Below are positions 19,567 to 28,432 of a DNA stretch of 64,000 nucleotides, piece by piece (positions within the stretch are counted from its first letter, which is position 1; each line of letters starts with the position of its first letter). The DNA lies in contig NZ_JNZO01000011.1 of the NCBI RefSeq assembly GCF_000717595.1, forward strand, positions 186,001 through 250,000. The letters are read 5' to 3'. The stretch comes from Streptomyces flavochromogenes. GTDB lineage: Bacteria > Actinomycetota > Actinomycetes > Streptomycetales > Streptomycetaceae. The position numbers and the translations under genes were made by a program. The notes under the pieces are model-generated. The model searched no databases. It saw only the letters and a list, made by a program, of their open reading frames with translations, and had not been told where the DNA came from.

Positions 19567-20499
19567 ATGTCGGTCGCTTCCTCGGTCCTCATCCCCTACG
19601 CGTCCTATCTGCGGGTGTACGAGCCGCTGGCCGCTTTCCCCGAGCCGGAGCGGACCCACTGGGCCCGGTACTCCCGCCTGCCGCGCACCCCGGGGGCGCA
19701 GGAGGAGCTGCGGCGCTCGCTGGCCGACCTGCTGCCCACACCGCCGGTCCCGGTGCCGGTCCACGAGAGCGGGGAGGCCTTCGTCGCCCATCTGGACGGG
19801 GTGGTGGTGATCTGTCCGTGGCGGACCCGGCTGCGGGGGTGGCTGGCGCTCCAGGAGCTGTCCGGCCAGTTCCCGGAGCCGGTGCTCGACGCGATGCTGC
19901 CGCCGGTCGTGCGCGTCCAGGTGGAGAGCGACTACGAGCGCTGGCTGAGCAGGAACCCGGACGCGCGTCCGTGGATCCGTACGGCGGTCTGGCAGGTGCC
20001 GCTGCGCTGGTTCGCGCTCTTCGGGGACGAGGACCGGGAGTACGAGCCGGGGGAGCGGCCGTCCGCCGCGGGCGCGGACGGCCCGTCGGGTGCGGCCGGT
20101 GCGGGCGCGGGCGGCCCGGGTGCGGCCGGTGCGGGCGCGGACGGTGCGGGGAAGGCTCCGGTGCTGCGCTACCGGACGACGATGGCGCAGGCGCGCCGCC
20201 GTCTCGCGCGGGCGCTGCGGGCGATGCGGGAGTCGATCGACGACGGTCCGATGACCGAGGGCCTGATCGAGGTGGGGCGCTGGCTGGAGGAGTTCCATCC
20301 GCGGGCGCTCGTGGAGCTGGACTTCGGCGGTCTGGTGCACGCGCTCCCGGAGGAGTGGCTGGCGGCGGACCGGTCGGCGGCGCAGCTGGCGGAGGGGATC
20401 GCGGCGCTGCGGGCCGGCGACGGTGAGCGGGCGAGCGACGCGTACGGGCGGCTCGCGGAGCGCTGGCGGGCGGTCAGGGATCTTCGCTTCGCGAATTGA
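19567..20499 (+). CDS. Conserved hypothetical protein
   Basis: A 310-aa protein with no motif I recognise. It is soluble-looking (no signal peptide or TM helix), mostly alpha-helical by composition, with SYLRVYEPLAAFPEPERTHW at the N-terminus and TTMAQARRRLARALRAMRES later. Between about residues 165 and 198 there is an Ala/Gly-rich insertion encoded by tandem 30-bp GC repeats near 20089-20147, likely a slippage-prone linker. The gene always seems to neighbour bldC and vdh in streptomycetes (from memory). It starts at ATG 19567 after a GGAAGG site. Confidence 0.8.
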   Translation: MSVASSVLIPYASYLRVYEPLAAFPEPERTHWARYSRLPRTPGAQEELRRSLADLLPTPPVPVPVHESGEAFVAHLDGVVVICPWRTRLRGWLALQELSGQFPEPVLDAMLPPVVRVQVESDYERWLSRNPDARPWIRTAVWQVPLRWFALFGDEDREYEPGERPSAAGADGPSGAAGAGAGGPGAAGAGADGAGKAPVLRYRTTMAQARRRLARALRAMRESIDDGPMTEGLIEVGRWLEEFHPRALVELDFGGLVHALPEEWLAADRSAAQLAEGIAALRAGDGERASDAYGRLAERWRAVRDLRFAN

Positions 20500-20824
20500 C
20501 ATCAGTCGGGCATCTTCGTCAGGTCGGTATCGACAAGACATGTCCGACGGGTGTAAATGATCTTCAGGGTTGTCCGGATACCGCCTGCCCGGTTTTGAAT
20601 GCCGGGTGGTGTCGGGCCTTTCGGCACCCGCTGGGCGGGGACGTTGGTCCCGATCCGGGCCTTTGGCTCAAGCGTGACGGACAGCACGTAACGCACCCTT
20701 GCGTCGATCACCCACCCTCGTGCCAAAATAGGACAAGGAGTCCGGGGAGGGTTCCTTCCGTCCATCTATGGGCGGAACGCTCAGCATTGCACTCTATGGG
20801 GGGTCTGAGGACTCCTGATCGCTC

Positions 20825-20841
20825 TGTGACTGATCGTCACA
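20825..20841. promoter_or_regulatory. CRP-like dyad TGTGAC-N5-GTCACA
   Basis: Six-base arms with a 5-bp spacer, 240 bp upstream of bldC. It resembles but does not exactly fit the actinobacterial Crp consensus. Confidence 0.3.
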
Positions 20842-21043
20842 GTGGCGTGACTGTCCGTTATGGCATGGTCCATCGACTTCCGCCGCTGATGAACACCTGC
20901 GAGGGCAATTCCATCGGTTTGGCCGACGTGGCTGGACGGATGGTGTAGTTGTAGTGCCGAGGACAAGCCGTTCGTCCTATAACCGACTCGGCCCGCTTCT
21001 GCCATTTCGGGCAACGCGGGTCAAGGTGCAGAATTTAGAGGAA

Positions 21044-21065
21044 AGAACCGAGATGGTTCGGTTCT
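21044..21065. promoter_or_regulatory. Inverted repeat in the bldC leader
   Basis: AGAACCGA (21044-21051) and TCGGTTCT (21058-21065), perfect 8-bp arms with a 6-bp loop. It ends 5 bp before GGAGG (21071-21075) of bldC, so it could be an RNA hairpin affecting translation or a DNA operator. Confidence 0.5.
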
Positions 21066-21081
21066 CCCGAGGAGGCCGCTC

Positions 21082-21288
21082 ATGACCGCTCGCACCCCTG
21101 ATGCCGAGCCGCTGCTGACCCCTGCCGAGGTTGCCACGATGTTCCGCGTGGACCCGAAGACGGTGACCCGTTGGGCGAAGGCCGGGAAGCTCACGTCCAT
21201 CCGCACCCTGGGTGGGCATCGCCGGTACCGCGAGGCCGAGGTCCGCGCTCTGCTGGCGGGTATTCCGCAGCAGCGCAGCGAGGCCTGA
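21082..21288 (+). CDS. bldC: Developmental regulator BldC
   Basis: A 68-aa MerR-like winged-helix protein consisting of the DNA-binding domain only. LLTPAEVATMFRVDPKTVTR, then WAKAGKLTSIRTLGGHRRYR, is the BldC signature. BldC controls entry into aerial development and antibiotic genes in Streptomyces by cooperative binding to direct repeats. ATG 21082 has GGAGG at 21071-21075 with 6-nt spacing. It is followed by a strong intrinsic terminator. Confidence 0.97.
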   Translation: MTARTPDAEPLLTPAEVATMFRVDPKTVTRWAKAGKLTSIRTLGGHRRYREAEVRALLAGIPQQRSEA

Positions 21289-21413
21289 GGTCGCGCAAAC
21301 ACCCCGTAGTACCCAGCAGTACCCCGTAACACCGGGCCTGTCCGGATCCCCCAATCCGGTCGCCCACACCTAGCTCTGCCGACGGATTCCTGCCCCAACA
21401 GGCCTTCGTCAAC

Positions 21414-21456
21414 GATCGCGCTGGACTCCGCCGGGTCTAGCGCGATCTTCTTTTGT
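21414..21456 (+). terminator. bldC terminator
   Basis: GATCGCGCT (21414-21422) and AGCGCGATC (21439-21447), followed by TTCTTTTGT: a canonical stem plus U-tract, rare in this window. Confidence 0.85.
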
Positions 21457-21629
21457 GTCCGGCGCCACTCTTCGGAGGGTGGTGCAATTGCACATATTAA
21501 ATCGGGCTGGTGTAGGGAGGGTGTAAGTGAAGCGGTTTCTGAAACTGCCTCAGTGACTCCCGTCACACTGGCGAACTCTTGCCAAGGAACAGCCTCCCAC
21601 TTCGCGGAACGGCCTCAACCCGCCGTTGG
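21457..21629. other. Non-coding stretch after the bldC terminator
   Basis: It contains a perfect 12-bp palindrome GTGCAATTGCAC (21482-21493) followed by an AT-rich patch. A well-spaced GGGAGG (21515-21520) precedes a nine-codon open frame (GTG 21527, TGA at 21556). A GTGACTCCCGTCAC dyad lies at 21553-21566. No gene on the plus strand follows, so purpose is unclear. Confidence 0.35.
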
Positions 21630-21923
21630 TCATGGGTCGGTGGGACTTTCGTCCCCGCTGCCGTCCGCCGGCCGCTCGGGCTCTTCCCCCGGCCTCTCGG
21701 CCCCGTCCGGCCCTTCCGGTCCTTCCGGTCCTTCGTCGGGCTGCTCGGGCTCCGGTTCCGGTCCTTCGTCCGGCCCCTCGGGCTCCGGAAGGTCCATGGA
21801 GAGCCGCAGGAGGCGATGGCAGACCACGCAGTGGCGGGTGAGGTGTCCGTACCGGGACGCGGCCGCCAGATGGGCGCGCAGCAGTGCTCTCGTCTCGTGC
21901 CGTGCTGCGGACGCCGCGGCCAT
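21630..21923 (-). CDS. DUF6274-like small protein
   Basis: A 97-aa protein: ARHETRALLRAHLAAASRYG, then HLTRHCVVCHRLLRLSMD with a CxxCH-like metal-binding pair, then a Pro/Glu/Gly-rich tail (low complexity). ATG 21923 has GGAGG with 8-nt spacing. Family number is from recall. The HxCxxCH arrangement suggests a small zinc-binding element, but nothing is known about its role. Confidence 0.7.
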   Translation of the reverse strand: MAAASAARHETRALLRAHLAAASRYGHLTRHCVVCHRLLRLSMDLPEPEGPDEGPEPEPEQPDEGPEGPEGPDGAERPGEEPERPADGSGDESPTDP

Positions 21924-22009
21924 GCGCGCCACCTCCGGTGTGGGCCCCCGAATCCCTGATGTCCGGGGTACCGGCGGGCCTGTGGCCCCGTCAAGACACG
22001 GGAACACAA

Positions 22010-22044
22010 AGAAGGGCCCGCATCTCACGATGCGGGCCCTTCCT
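22010..22044 (-). terminator. tRNA-Asp copy 1 terminator
   Basis: GAAGGGCCCGCAT and ATGCGGGCCCTTC form a 13-bp stem just 6 bp from the tRNA 3' end. Confidence 0.85.
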
Positions 22045-22049
22045 CAAGG

Positions 22050-22123
22050 CGAACCTGACGGGACTTGAACCCGCGACCTCCACCTTGACAGGGTGGCGAG
22101 CTAACCAACTGCTCCACAGGTCC
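22050..22123 (-). tRNA. tRNA-Asp (GTC), copy 1
   Basis: Acceptor GGACCTG/CAGGTTC (with G2-U71), anticodon loop CTGTCAA, anticodon GTC; discriminator G; CCA not encoded. Its 59-nt body (22058-22116) is identical to the copy at 28537-28595, while the acceptor stem differs. Confidence 0.96.
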
Positions 22124-22209
22124 TTGCTGTCAGCCCCTCGTAAGTGGCTGCGAGGAACACTGTACAGCAGGTCAGCGGTCCGGTCGAACGCACCGACGGC
22201 GACGCTCCG

Positions 22210-25200
22210 CTACGGGGCCGCCGCGTCGATCGCCTTCACGATCCGCTTGTCCGAGATCGGGTACGCCGTGCCCAGCGCGTGCGCGAAGTAGCTCACCCGC
22301 AGCTCCTCGATCATCCAGCGGATGTCGGTGACCTCGGAAGGCACCGGGCGGCCCTTGGGGAGCTGCTCGAGCAGCCAGGCGTACTCGTCCTGCATCTCCT
22401 GGACCTTCTCCATCCGGGTGGTGTCCCGCTGGACCCCGGTCGGCATCTGCTGGAGCCGCCGGTCCACCGCCACCAGATAGCGCATCAGGTCCGGGAGCCG
22501 CTTCAGGCCCGTACGGGTGACGAAGCCCGCCGGCATCAGCCAGGCCAGCTGGGCGCGCACGTCGGTCAGGTTGTTGATCAGCGCCAGGCTGTTCGTCGAC
22601 TTCAGCCGGCGCTCGCACGCCTGCCAGGCCGCCAGGATCTGCTGGACCTGGCCCACCGTCCGTACGGTCGTGTCCACCAGGTCCGCGCGGACCTTGTCGA
22701 ACAGCTTCCGGAACGACTCCTCGTCCCAGGCCGGACCGCCGTGGTCGGTGATCAACCGGTCGGCCGCTGCGGTCGCGCAGTCGTCGAAGAGCGCCTGGAT
22801 CGAGCCGTGCGGGTTCGACGACAGGGCCAGCTTCTGCTGGTTGGTCAGCTTGTCCGAGGCGAACTTCGCCGGGTTCACCGGAATGTTCAGCATGATCAGC
22901 TTCCGGGTGCCCCGCCACATCGCCCGCTCCTGCTCGGCCTCCGTGTCGAAGAGCCGTACGGCGACGGTCGCGCCCTCGTCCACGAGCGCCGGGTACGCCT
23001 TGACCGGCTGCCCGCCCCGCTTGGTCTCGAAGACCCTCGTGAGCGTCCCGATCGTCCAGTCCGTGAGCCCCGTGCGCTCCAGGGAGGGCCCGGAGCCGTC
23101 CGGACCCCCGGTCGCCGCCGCGGCGGCCTGTGAGAGGGCCTTGCGGGCCTTCGGGCGCAGCCGCAGCCGCAGCGTCTCCAGATCCTTGTCCTCGGCGAGC
23201 TTCCTGCGCCGCTCGTCGACGATCCGGAACGTCACCTTGAGGTGCTCGGGGACCTTGGCCCAGTCGAAGTCGTCGGCCGTCACCGGCACGCCTACCATCC
23301 GCTGGAGCTCGCGGGCGAGCGCCCCCGCCAGCGGCTCCTGCACGGGCACGACCGCGTCGAGGAAGCGGGAAGCGAAGTTCGGCGCGGGCACGTAGTGGCG
23401 GCGGATCGGCTTCGGCAGGGAGCGGATCAGCTCGGTGACGACCTCGGCCCGGAGACCGGGGATCTGCCACTCGAAGCCGTCGTCCGTCACCTGGTTCAGG
23501 ACCTGGAGCGGGACGTGGACGGTCACACCGTCGGCGTCCGCGCCGGGCTCGAACTGGTACGTCACCCGGAACTTCAGCGGACCCTGCCGCCAGGAGTCCG
23601 GATAGTCGTCCTTGGTGACCCCGGCGGCCTTCTCGTTGATGAGCATCTCGCGCTCGAAGTCCAGGAACTCCGGCTCGTCATGGCGCTTGTGCTTCCACCA
23701 GGAGTCGAAGTGGGCCCCGGACACCACGTGTTCGGGGACGCGCTTGTCGTAGAAGTCGAACAGCGTCTCGTCGTCGACCAGGATGTCCCGGCGCCGCGCG
23801 CGGTGCTCCAGCTCCTCGACCTCGGTGAGGAGCTTGCGGTTGTCCGCGAAGAACTTGTGGTGGGTGCGCCAGTCGCCCTCGACCAGCGCGTTCCTGATGA
23901 ACAGGTCGCGGGAGACCTCGGGGTCGATCCGCCCGTAGTTGACCTTGCGGTCGGCGATGATCGGGACGCCGTACAGCGTCACCTTCTCGAAGGCCATCAC
24001 GGCCGCCTGGTCCTTCTCCCAGTGCGGCTCGCTGTACGTCTTCTTCACCAGGTGCTGGGCGAGCGGCTCGATCCACTCGGGCTCCACGCGCGCGTTGACC
24101 CGGGCCCAGAGGCGCGAGGTCTCGACCAGCTCGGCGGACATGACGAAGCGCGGGGGCTTCTTGAAGAGCGCGGAACCGGGGAAGATCGCGAACTTGGCGC
24201 TGCGGGCGCCCAGGTAGTCGTTCTTCGCGCCGTCCTTCACGTCCTTCATGCCGATGTGCGAGAGCAGACCGGCGAGGAGCGAGATGTGGACGGACTGCTC
24301 CGGCGCGTCCTCCTCGTTCACATGGATGCCCAGCTGCTTCGCCACCGTCCGCAGCTGCGCGTAGATGTCCTGCCACTCGCGGATGCGCAGGAAGTTCAGG
24401 TACTCCTGCTTGCACATCCGGCGGAAGGAGCTGGAACCGCGCTCCTTCTGCTGCTCACGGACGTACCGCCACAGGTTCAGGAAGGCGAGGAAGTCGCTCG
24501 TCTCGTCCTTGAACCGGGCGTGCTGCTGGTCGGCCTGCGTCTGCTTCTCCGCCGGCCGCTCGCGCGGGTCCTGGATGGAGAGGGCGGCCGCGATCACCAT
24601 GACCTCGCGGACACAGCCGTTCTTGTCGGCCTCCAGGACCATCCGGGCGAGCCGCGGGTCGACGGGCAGCTGGGCGAGCTTCCGCCCCTGCTGGGTGAGC
24701 CGCTTCTTCGGATCCTTCTCCGCCGGGTCGATCGCGCCCAGCTCCTGGAGGAGCTGCACGCCGTCCCGGATGTTGCGGTGGTCCGGCGGGTCGATGAAGG
24801 GGAACTTCTCGATGTCGCCGAGACCGGCCGCGGTCATCTGGAGGATGACGGAGGCGAGGTTCGTACGGAGGATCTCGGCGTCCGTGAACTCCGGCCGCGT
24901 GAGGAAGTCGTCCTCCGAGTACAGCCGGATGCAGATGCCGTCGGAGGTACGGCCGCAGCGGCCCTTGCGCTGGTTGGCGCTGGCCTGGCTGACCGGCTCG
25001 ATCGGCAGCCGCTGCACCTTGGTGCGGTGCGAGTAGCGGGAGATGCGGGCGGTGCCCGGATCGATCACGTACTTGATGCCGGGGACGGTCAGGGACGTCT
25101 CGGCGACGTTCGTCGCGAGGACGATGCGGCGGCCGGAGTGCGCCTGGAAGACCCGGTGCTGCTCGGCGTGGCTCAGCCGGGCGTAGAGCGGAAGGACCTC

Positions 25201-26148
25201 GGTGTTGCGCAGCTGCCGCTTGAGCAGCGCGTCCGCGGTGTCACGGATCTCGCGCTCACCCGAGAGGAAGACCAGGACGTCGCCGGGGCCCTCGGACTGG
25301 AGCTCGTCGACGGCCTCGCAGATCGCGGTGATCTGGTCCCGGTCGCTCTCCTCGGACTCCTCTTCGAGGAGGGGCCGGTAGCGGACCTCGACCGGGTACG
25401 TACGGCCGGAGACCTCGACGATCGGGGCCTCGCCGAAGTGGCGGGAGAAGCGCTCCGGGTCGATGGTCGCCGAGGTGATCACGACCTTGAGGTCGGGGCG
25501 CTTCGGGAGCAGCTGGGCCAGATAGCCGAGCAGGAAGTCGATGTTGAGGGACCGCTCGTGGGCCTCGTCGATGATGATCGTGTCGTAGGCGCGCAGCTCG
25601 CGGTCCGTCTGGATCTCGGCGAGCAGGATGCCGTCCGTCATCAGCTTCACGAAGGTCGCGTCGGGGTTCACCTGGTCGGTGAAGCGGACCTTCCAGCCGA
25701 CGGCTTCGCCGAGCGGGGTCTTCAGCTCCTCGGCGACCCGCTCGGCGACCGTGCGGGCGGCGATCCGGCGGGGCTGGGTGTGCCCGATCATGCCCCGGAC
25801 GCCCCGGCCGAGCTCCAGGCAGATCTTCGGGATCTGGGTGGTCTTTCCCGAACCCGTCTCACCGGCGACGATCACGACCTGGTGGTCGCGTATCGCCTCC
25901 AGGATCTCGTCCTTCTTCTGCGAGACGGGCAGCTGTTCGGGATACGTGACCGCGGGCACGCGGGAGGCGCGCCCGTCGACGCGCTCCTTGGCCTTGGCCG
26001 CCTCGACGGCGATCTCGTCCAGGACGGCCGCGCGGGCCTCGGGCTTGCGGATGCGGCGGGCGCCTTCGAGACGGCGGCCGAGCCGGTGGGAGTCCCGCAG
26101 CGAGACCTCGGCCAGGACGGACTGGAGGGCGGCGAAGGAAGTAGACAT
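22210..26148 (-). CDS. hrpA: ATP-dependent RNA helicase HrpA (DEAH-box)
   Basis: A 1312-aa DEAH-box RNA helicase, the usual HrpA length. Walker A GETGSGKT (96-103), the DEAH box in IIIDEAHERS, SATI, then QRKGRCGRTSDG (motif VI) make the helicase core. The HA2/OB-fold region follows, and the large C-terminal domain specific to HrpA fills the rest. HrpA acts on stalled ribosomes and mRNA quality control in E. coli. ATG 26148; divergent from a small exported protein gene. Confidence 0.96.
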   Translation of the reverse strand: MSTSFAALQSVLAEVSLRDSHRLGRRLEGARRIRKPEARAAVLDEIAVEAAKAKERVDGRASRVPAVTYPEQLPVSQKKDEILEAIRDHQVVIVAGETGSGKTTQIPKICLELGRGVRGMIGHTQPRRIAARTVAERVAEELKTPLGEAVGWKVRFTDQVNPDATFVKLMTDGILLAEIQTDRELRAYDTIIIDEAHERSLNIDFLLGYLAQLLPKRPDLKVVITSATIDPERFSRHFGEAPIVEVSGRTYPVEVRYRPLLEEESEESDRDQITAICEAVDELQSEGPGDVLVFLSGEREIRDTADALLKRQLRNTEVLPLYARLSHAEQHRVFQAHSGRRIVLATNVAETSLTVPGIKYVIDPGTARISRYSHRTKVQRLPIEPVSQASANQRKGRCGRTSDGICIRLYSEDDFLTRPEFTDAEILRTNLASVILQMTAAGLGDIEKFPFIDPPDHRNIRDGVQLLQELGAIDPAEKDPKKRLTQQGRKLAQLPVDPRLARMVLEADKNGCVREVMVIAAALSIQDPRERPAEKQTQADQQHARFKDETSDFLAFLNLWRYVREQQKERGSSSFRRMCKQEYLNFLRIREWQDIYAQLRTVAKQLGIHVNEEDAPEQSVHISLLAGLLSHIGMKDVKDGAKNDYLGARSAKFAIFPGSALFKKPPRFVMSAELVETSRLWARVNARVEPEWIEPLAQHLVKKTYSEPHWEKDQAAVMAFEKVTLYGVPIIADRKVNYGRIDPEVSRDLFIRNALVEGDWRTHHKFFADNRKLLTEVEELEHRARRRDILVDDETLFDFYDKRVPEHVVSGAHFDSWWKHKRHDEPEFLDFEREMLINEKAAGVTKDDYPDSWRQGPLKFRVTYQFEPGADADGVTVHVPLQVLNQVTDDGFEWQIPGLRAEVVTELIRSLPKPIRRHYVPAPNFASRFLDAVVPVQEPLAGALARELQRMVGVPVTADDFDWAKVPEHLKVTFRIVDERRRKLAEDKDLETLRLRLRPKARKALSQAAAAATGGPDGSGPSLERTGLTDWTIGTLTRVFETKRGGQPVKAYPALVDEGATVAVRLFDTEAEQERAMWRGTRKLIMLNIPVNPAKFASDKLTNQQKLALSSNPHGSIQALFDDCATAAADRLITDHGGPAWDEESFRKLFDKVRADLVDTTVRTVGQVQQILAAWQACERRLKSTNSLALINNLTDVRAQLAWLMPAGFVTRTGLKRLPDLMRYLVAVDRRLQQMPTGVQRDTTRMEKVQEMQDEYAWLLEQLPKGRPVPSEVTDIRWMIEELRVSYFAHALGTAYPISDKRIVKAIDAAAP

Positions 26149-26311
26149 ACGGAATCCAGGATCGCACCTGCGGCCGAGAAGCGGCGAACCGATTTACGAG
26201 TGGCGTCCCTGGTGCCCCGCGCGCGGCTTCCCGGTGACGGGTGGCTTCCGGGTGCGGGGTGGTGGGGTGCGTACTATTTCGGGCACGTCGACCGGACCGG
26301 AGAGGTTTCGC

Positions 26312-26662
26312 ATGTTCCGCACCACCCGTGTGCCGGCGGCGTTCGCCGCGCTCGTGGCGCTGGTCCTCGGACTCCTGGTGTGCGGTGCGACGACGGCCAC
26401 GCCCGCGGGGACGGCCCCGGTCGTCCTGGGCGCCGCCGTACCCGGCTGCGACCCGGGCCATCCCGTCGACGAGGGGGCCGCCGGTCCCGTCGTACCACCG
26501 CGCGCGCATGCCTTCGCGGAGCTGCTGCCGGCCCTGGCCGCCGACCGGACGCCGTGCGGCGCCCGGGAACAGGATCCGGCCGGCCGGGGCGTGTCGGCGG
26601 GACGGGAGCCACCCGCGCGCGTACCTCTGTCTCCCGTGGAGCTGTCGGTCCTGAGGGTCTAG
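26312..26662 (+). CDS. Small exported hypothetical protein
   Basis: A 116-aa protein. ATG 26312 has GGAGAGG upstream; residues 1-29 look like a signal peptide (FAALVALVLGLLVCGATTA). The rest is Pro/Ala/Gly-rich with a few conserved-looking islands (CDPGHPVDEGA; LSPVELSVLRV at the C-terminus) and three Cys residues. It sits 60 bp upstream of a DsbA-like gene, so it may be a redox client or leader gene of that operon; no family recognised. Confidence 0.6.
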   Translation: MFRTTRVPAAFAALVALVLGLLVCGATTATPAGTAPVVLGAAVPGCDPGHPVDEGAAGPVVPPRAHAFAELLPALAADRTPCGAREQDPAGRGVSAGREPPARVPLSPVELSVLRV

Positions 26663-26722
26663 ACGGACGGCCGTCCTCCGCCGTTCTCTTCCCCCTGTCT
26701 CTCTCCTCAGGAGCGCTTCCGC

Positions 26723-27496
26723 ATGTCCAGGTCCAAGCCGATCGCCATCGTCTCCGGGGTGGCCGTCGCCGCCGTCCTGCTCGGCGTCGTCTCGTACACC
26801 GCCACCCGGCCCGCGTCCCCCGGCGCCGCGGGTTCCTCCTCCGTCGCCGAGGTCTCCGCCGACCCCTCGGCCGGCGTCTACGCCGAACTGGAGGCGTACG
26901 CCCGCCGCGACGCCTCCGACAAGCTCGCCCTCGGCCGCGCCGACGCGCCCGTCGTGCTCATCGAGTACGCCGACTTCAAGTGCGGCTACTGCGGGAAGTT
27001 CGCCCGGGACACCGAGCCGGTCCTGGTCGAGAAGTACGTCGACAACGGCACCCTGCGCATCGAGTGGCGGAACTTCCCGATCTTCGGCGAGGAGTCGGAG
27101 GCGGTCGCCCGCGCGTCCTGGGCCGCAGGGCAGCAGGGCCGGTTCTGGGAGTTCCACAAGGCCGCCTACGCGGAGGGCGCCAAGGAGAAGGGCTTCGGCA
27201 AGGACCGGATCGCGGCCCTGGCGAAAGAGGCGGGCGTCCCCGACGCGGCCCGGTTCGCGAAGGACAGCGAGGGGGCGGCGGCCCGCGCGGCCGTGAGCGC
27301 GGACCAGGAGCAGGGCTACTCCCTCGGCGCCACCTCCACCCCCTCCTTCCTGATCAACGGCCGGCCGATCGCCGGCGCGCAGCCGCTGGAGACGTTCACG
27401 GAGACGATCGAGGCGGCGGCCGAGGCGGCCAGGGCGGCGAAGACGGCCGAGCCGACCGGCGGCGCCACGAAGCCGGGCTCGGACTCCGCGCGGTGA
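26723..27496 (+). CDS. DsbA-like thiol:disulfide oxidoreductase
   Basis: A 257-aa membrane-anchored thioredoxin-fold protein: signal anchor 7-25, then a DsbA/DSBA-like domain with the redox motif FKCGYCGKF (CGYC 87-90), and the cis-Pro loop ATSTPSFLINGRPI. It resembles actinobacterial DsbA (SCO-type) proteins that oxidise or isomerise disulfides of exported proteins. The C-terminal 30 residues are Ala/Lys-rich. GTG start of the CcdA gene overlaps its stop, so the two proteins are translated together, and CcdA probably keeps it reduced. Confidence 0.9.
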   Translation: MSRSKPIAIVSGVAVAAVLLGVVSYTATRPASPGAAGSSSVAEVSADPSAGVYAELEAYARRDASDKLALGRADAPVVLIEYADFKCGYCGKFARDTEPVLVEKYVDNGTLRIEWRNFPIFGEESEAVARASWAAGQQGRFWEFHKAAYAEGAKEKGFGKDRIAALAKEAGVPDAARFAKDSEGAAARAAVSADQEQGYSLGATSTPSFLINGRPIAGAQPLETFTETIEAAAEAARAAKTAEPTGGATKPGSDSAR

Positions 27497-28335
27497 CCTC
27501 CGGCATCGGCTACTTCGCCGCCTTCCTCGGCGGGCTGCTCGCGCTGCTCAGCCCGTGCAGCGCCCTGCTCCTGCCGGCCTTCTTCGCGTATTCGATCGAC
27601 ACGCGCGCGAAGCTGGTCGCCAGGACCGGCATCCTCTACGCGGGCCTGGCGACCACCCTCGTCCCGCTCGGCGCGGCCGGCTCCTTCGCGGGCCGGCTCT
27701 TCTACGGCCACCGGGACCTGCTCGTCACCGCCGGCGGCTGGCTGATCATCGGCCTCGGTGTCCTGCAGATCCTCGGCCTGGGCTTCGCCTCCCGGCGGAT
27801 CGCCGAGGCGAGCGGCCGGATCCGGCCCACGTCGGCGCTCTCCGTCTACGCCCTGGGCCTGGTCTACGGCCTCGCGGGCTTCTGCGCGGGCCCGATCCTG
27901 GGCAGCGTCCTGACGGTCGCGGCGCTGAGTGGCAGCCCGGCGTACGGGGGACTGCTCCTCGCCGTGTACGCGCTCGGCATGGCCGTTCCGCTGTTCGTGC
28001 TCGCGCTGCTCTGGGAGCGGTACGACCTGGGCCGCCGGTCCTGGCTGCGCGGCCGGCCGCTGCGGGTGGGGCCCCTCATGCTCCACTCGACGTCGCTGCT
28101 CTCGGGCCTGTTCTTCGTGGCCCTCGGGACGCTCTTCCTGGTCTTCGACGGGACGACCGCGCTGCCGGGCCTGCTGTCGGTGGACGACTCGTTCGCGGTG
28201 GAGCAGCGGGTGGCCTCGCTCGGCCGGGCGGTCCCGGACTGGGCGCTGCTCCTCGCGGTGGTGGCCGTGGTGGCGCTCGTGCTCGCGCTGCGGGCGAGGC
28301 GGGGGAGCCGTTCGGGGGAACGCGAGGAGGTCTGA
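27493..28335 (+). CDS. CcdA/DsbD-family cytochrome biogenesis transporter
   Basis: A 280-aa polytopic membrane protein with six to seven TM helices. The two redox Cys are in LLSPCSALLLPAFF (Cys22) and LVYGLAGFCAGPILGS (near 137), as in CcdA, which carries electrons from thioredoxin to exported thiol proteins. GTG 27493 overlaps the DsbA-like stop by 4 nt. The C-terminus is a basic tail. The redox pair is self-contained here, without the ResB/ResC genes of cytochrome c maturation. Confidence 0.9.
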   Translation: MTSGIGYFAAFLGGLLALLSPCSALLLPAFFAYSIDTRAKLVARTGILYAGLATTLVPLGAAGSFAGRLFYGHRDLLVTAGGWLIIGLGVLQILGLGFASRRIAEASGRIRPTSALSVYALGLVYGLAGFCAGPILGSVLTVAALSGSPAYGGLLLAVYALGMAVPLFVLALLWERYDLGRRSWLRGRPLRVGPLMLHSTSLLSGLFFVALGTLFLVFDGTTALPGLLSVDDSFAVEQRVASLGRAVPDWALLLAVVAVVALVLALRARRGSRSGEREEV

Positions 28336-28395
28336 CGGTACGGGGAGGGGGCGCCGGCCTCCTCCCCGTACGCATCTCCGCGTGCAGACATACGA

Positions 28396-28430
28396 CGAAG
28401 GCCCCGTTCTTTCGAACGGGGCCTTCTGTT
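28396..28430 (-). terminator. Terminator of the tRNA-Glu/Asp/Phe cluster
   Basis: AAGGCCCCGTT / AACGGGGCCTT stem, 2-4 bp from the tRNA-Phe end; it can also terminate the convergent ccdA transcript. Confidence 0.85.
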
Positions 28431-28432
28431 TG

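Larger units (their letters stand above)
20500..21081. promoter_or_regulatory. Long bldC upstream region, 582 bp
   Basis: No credible gene; the short open frames here are not coding by third-position GC. The segment is more A/T-rich than its surroundings. A CRP-like dyad lies at 20825-20841, AGGAC/GTCCT arms flank 20960-20978 just before a -10-like TATAAC, and an 8-bp inverted repeat sits at 21044-21065 next to the bldC ribosome site. A long leader or multiple promoters for bldC are likely. Confidence 0.5.

Noticed and set aside
20502-21014. Two minus-strand open frames upstream of bldC
   Set aside because: Third-position GC is low and no ribosome site is present.
23242-28335. 1697-aa frame on the plus strand
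   Set aside because: Its first part is the shadow of hrpA; only the last part (from GTG 27493) is real, the CcdA-like protein.
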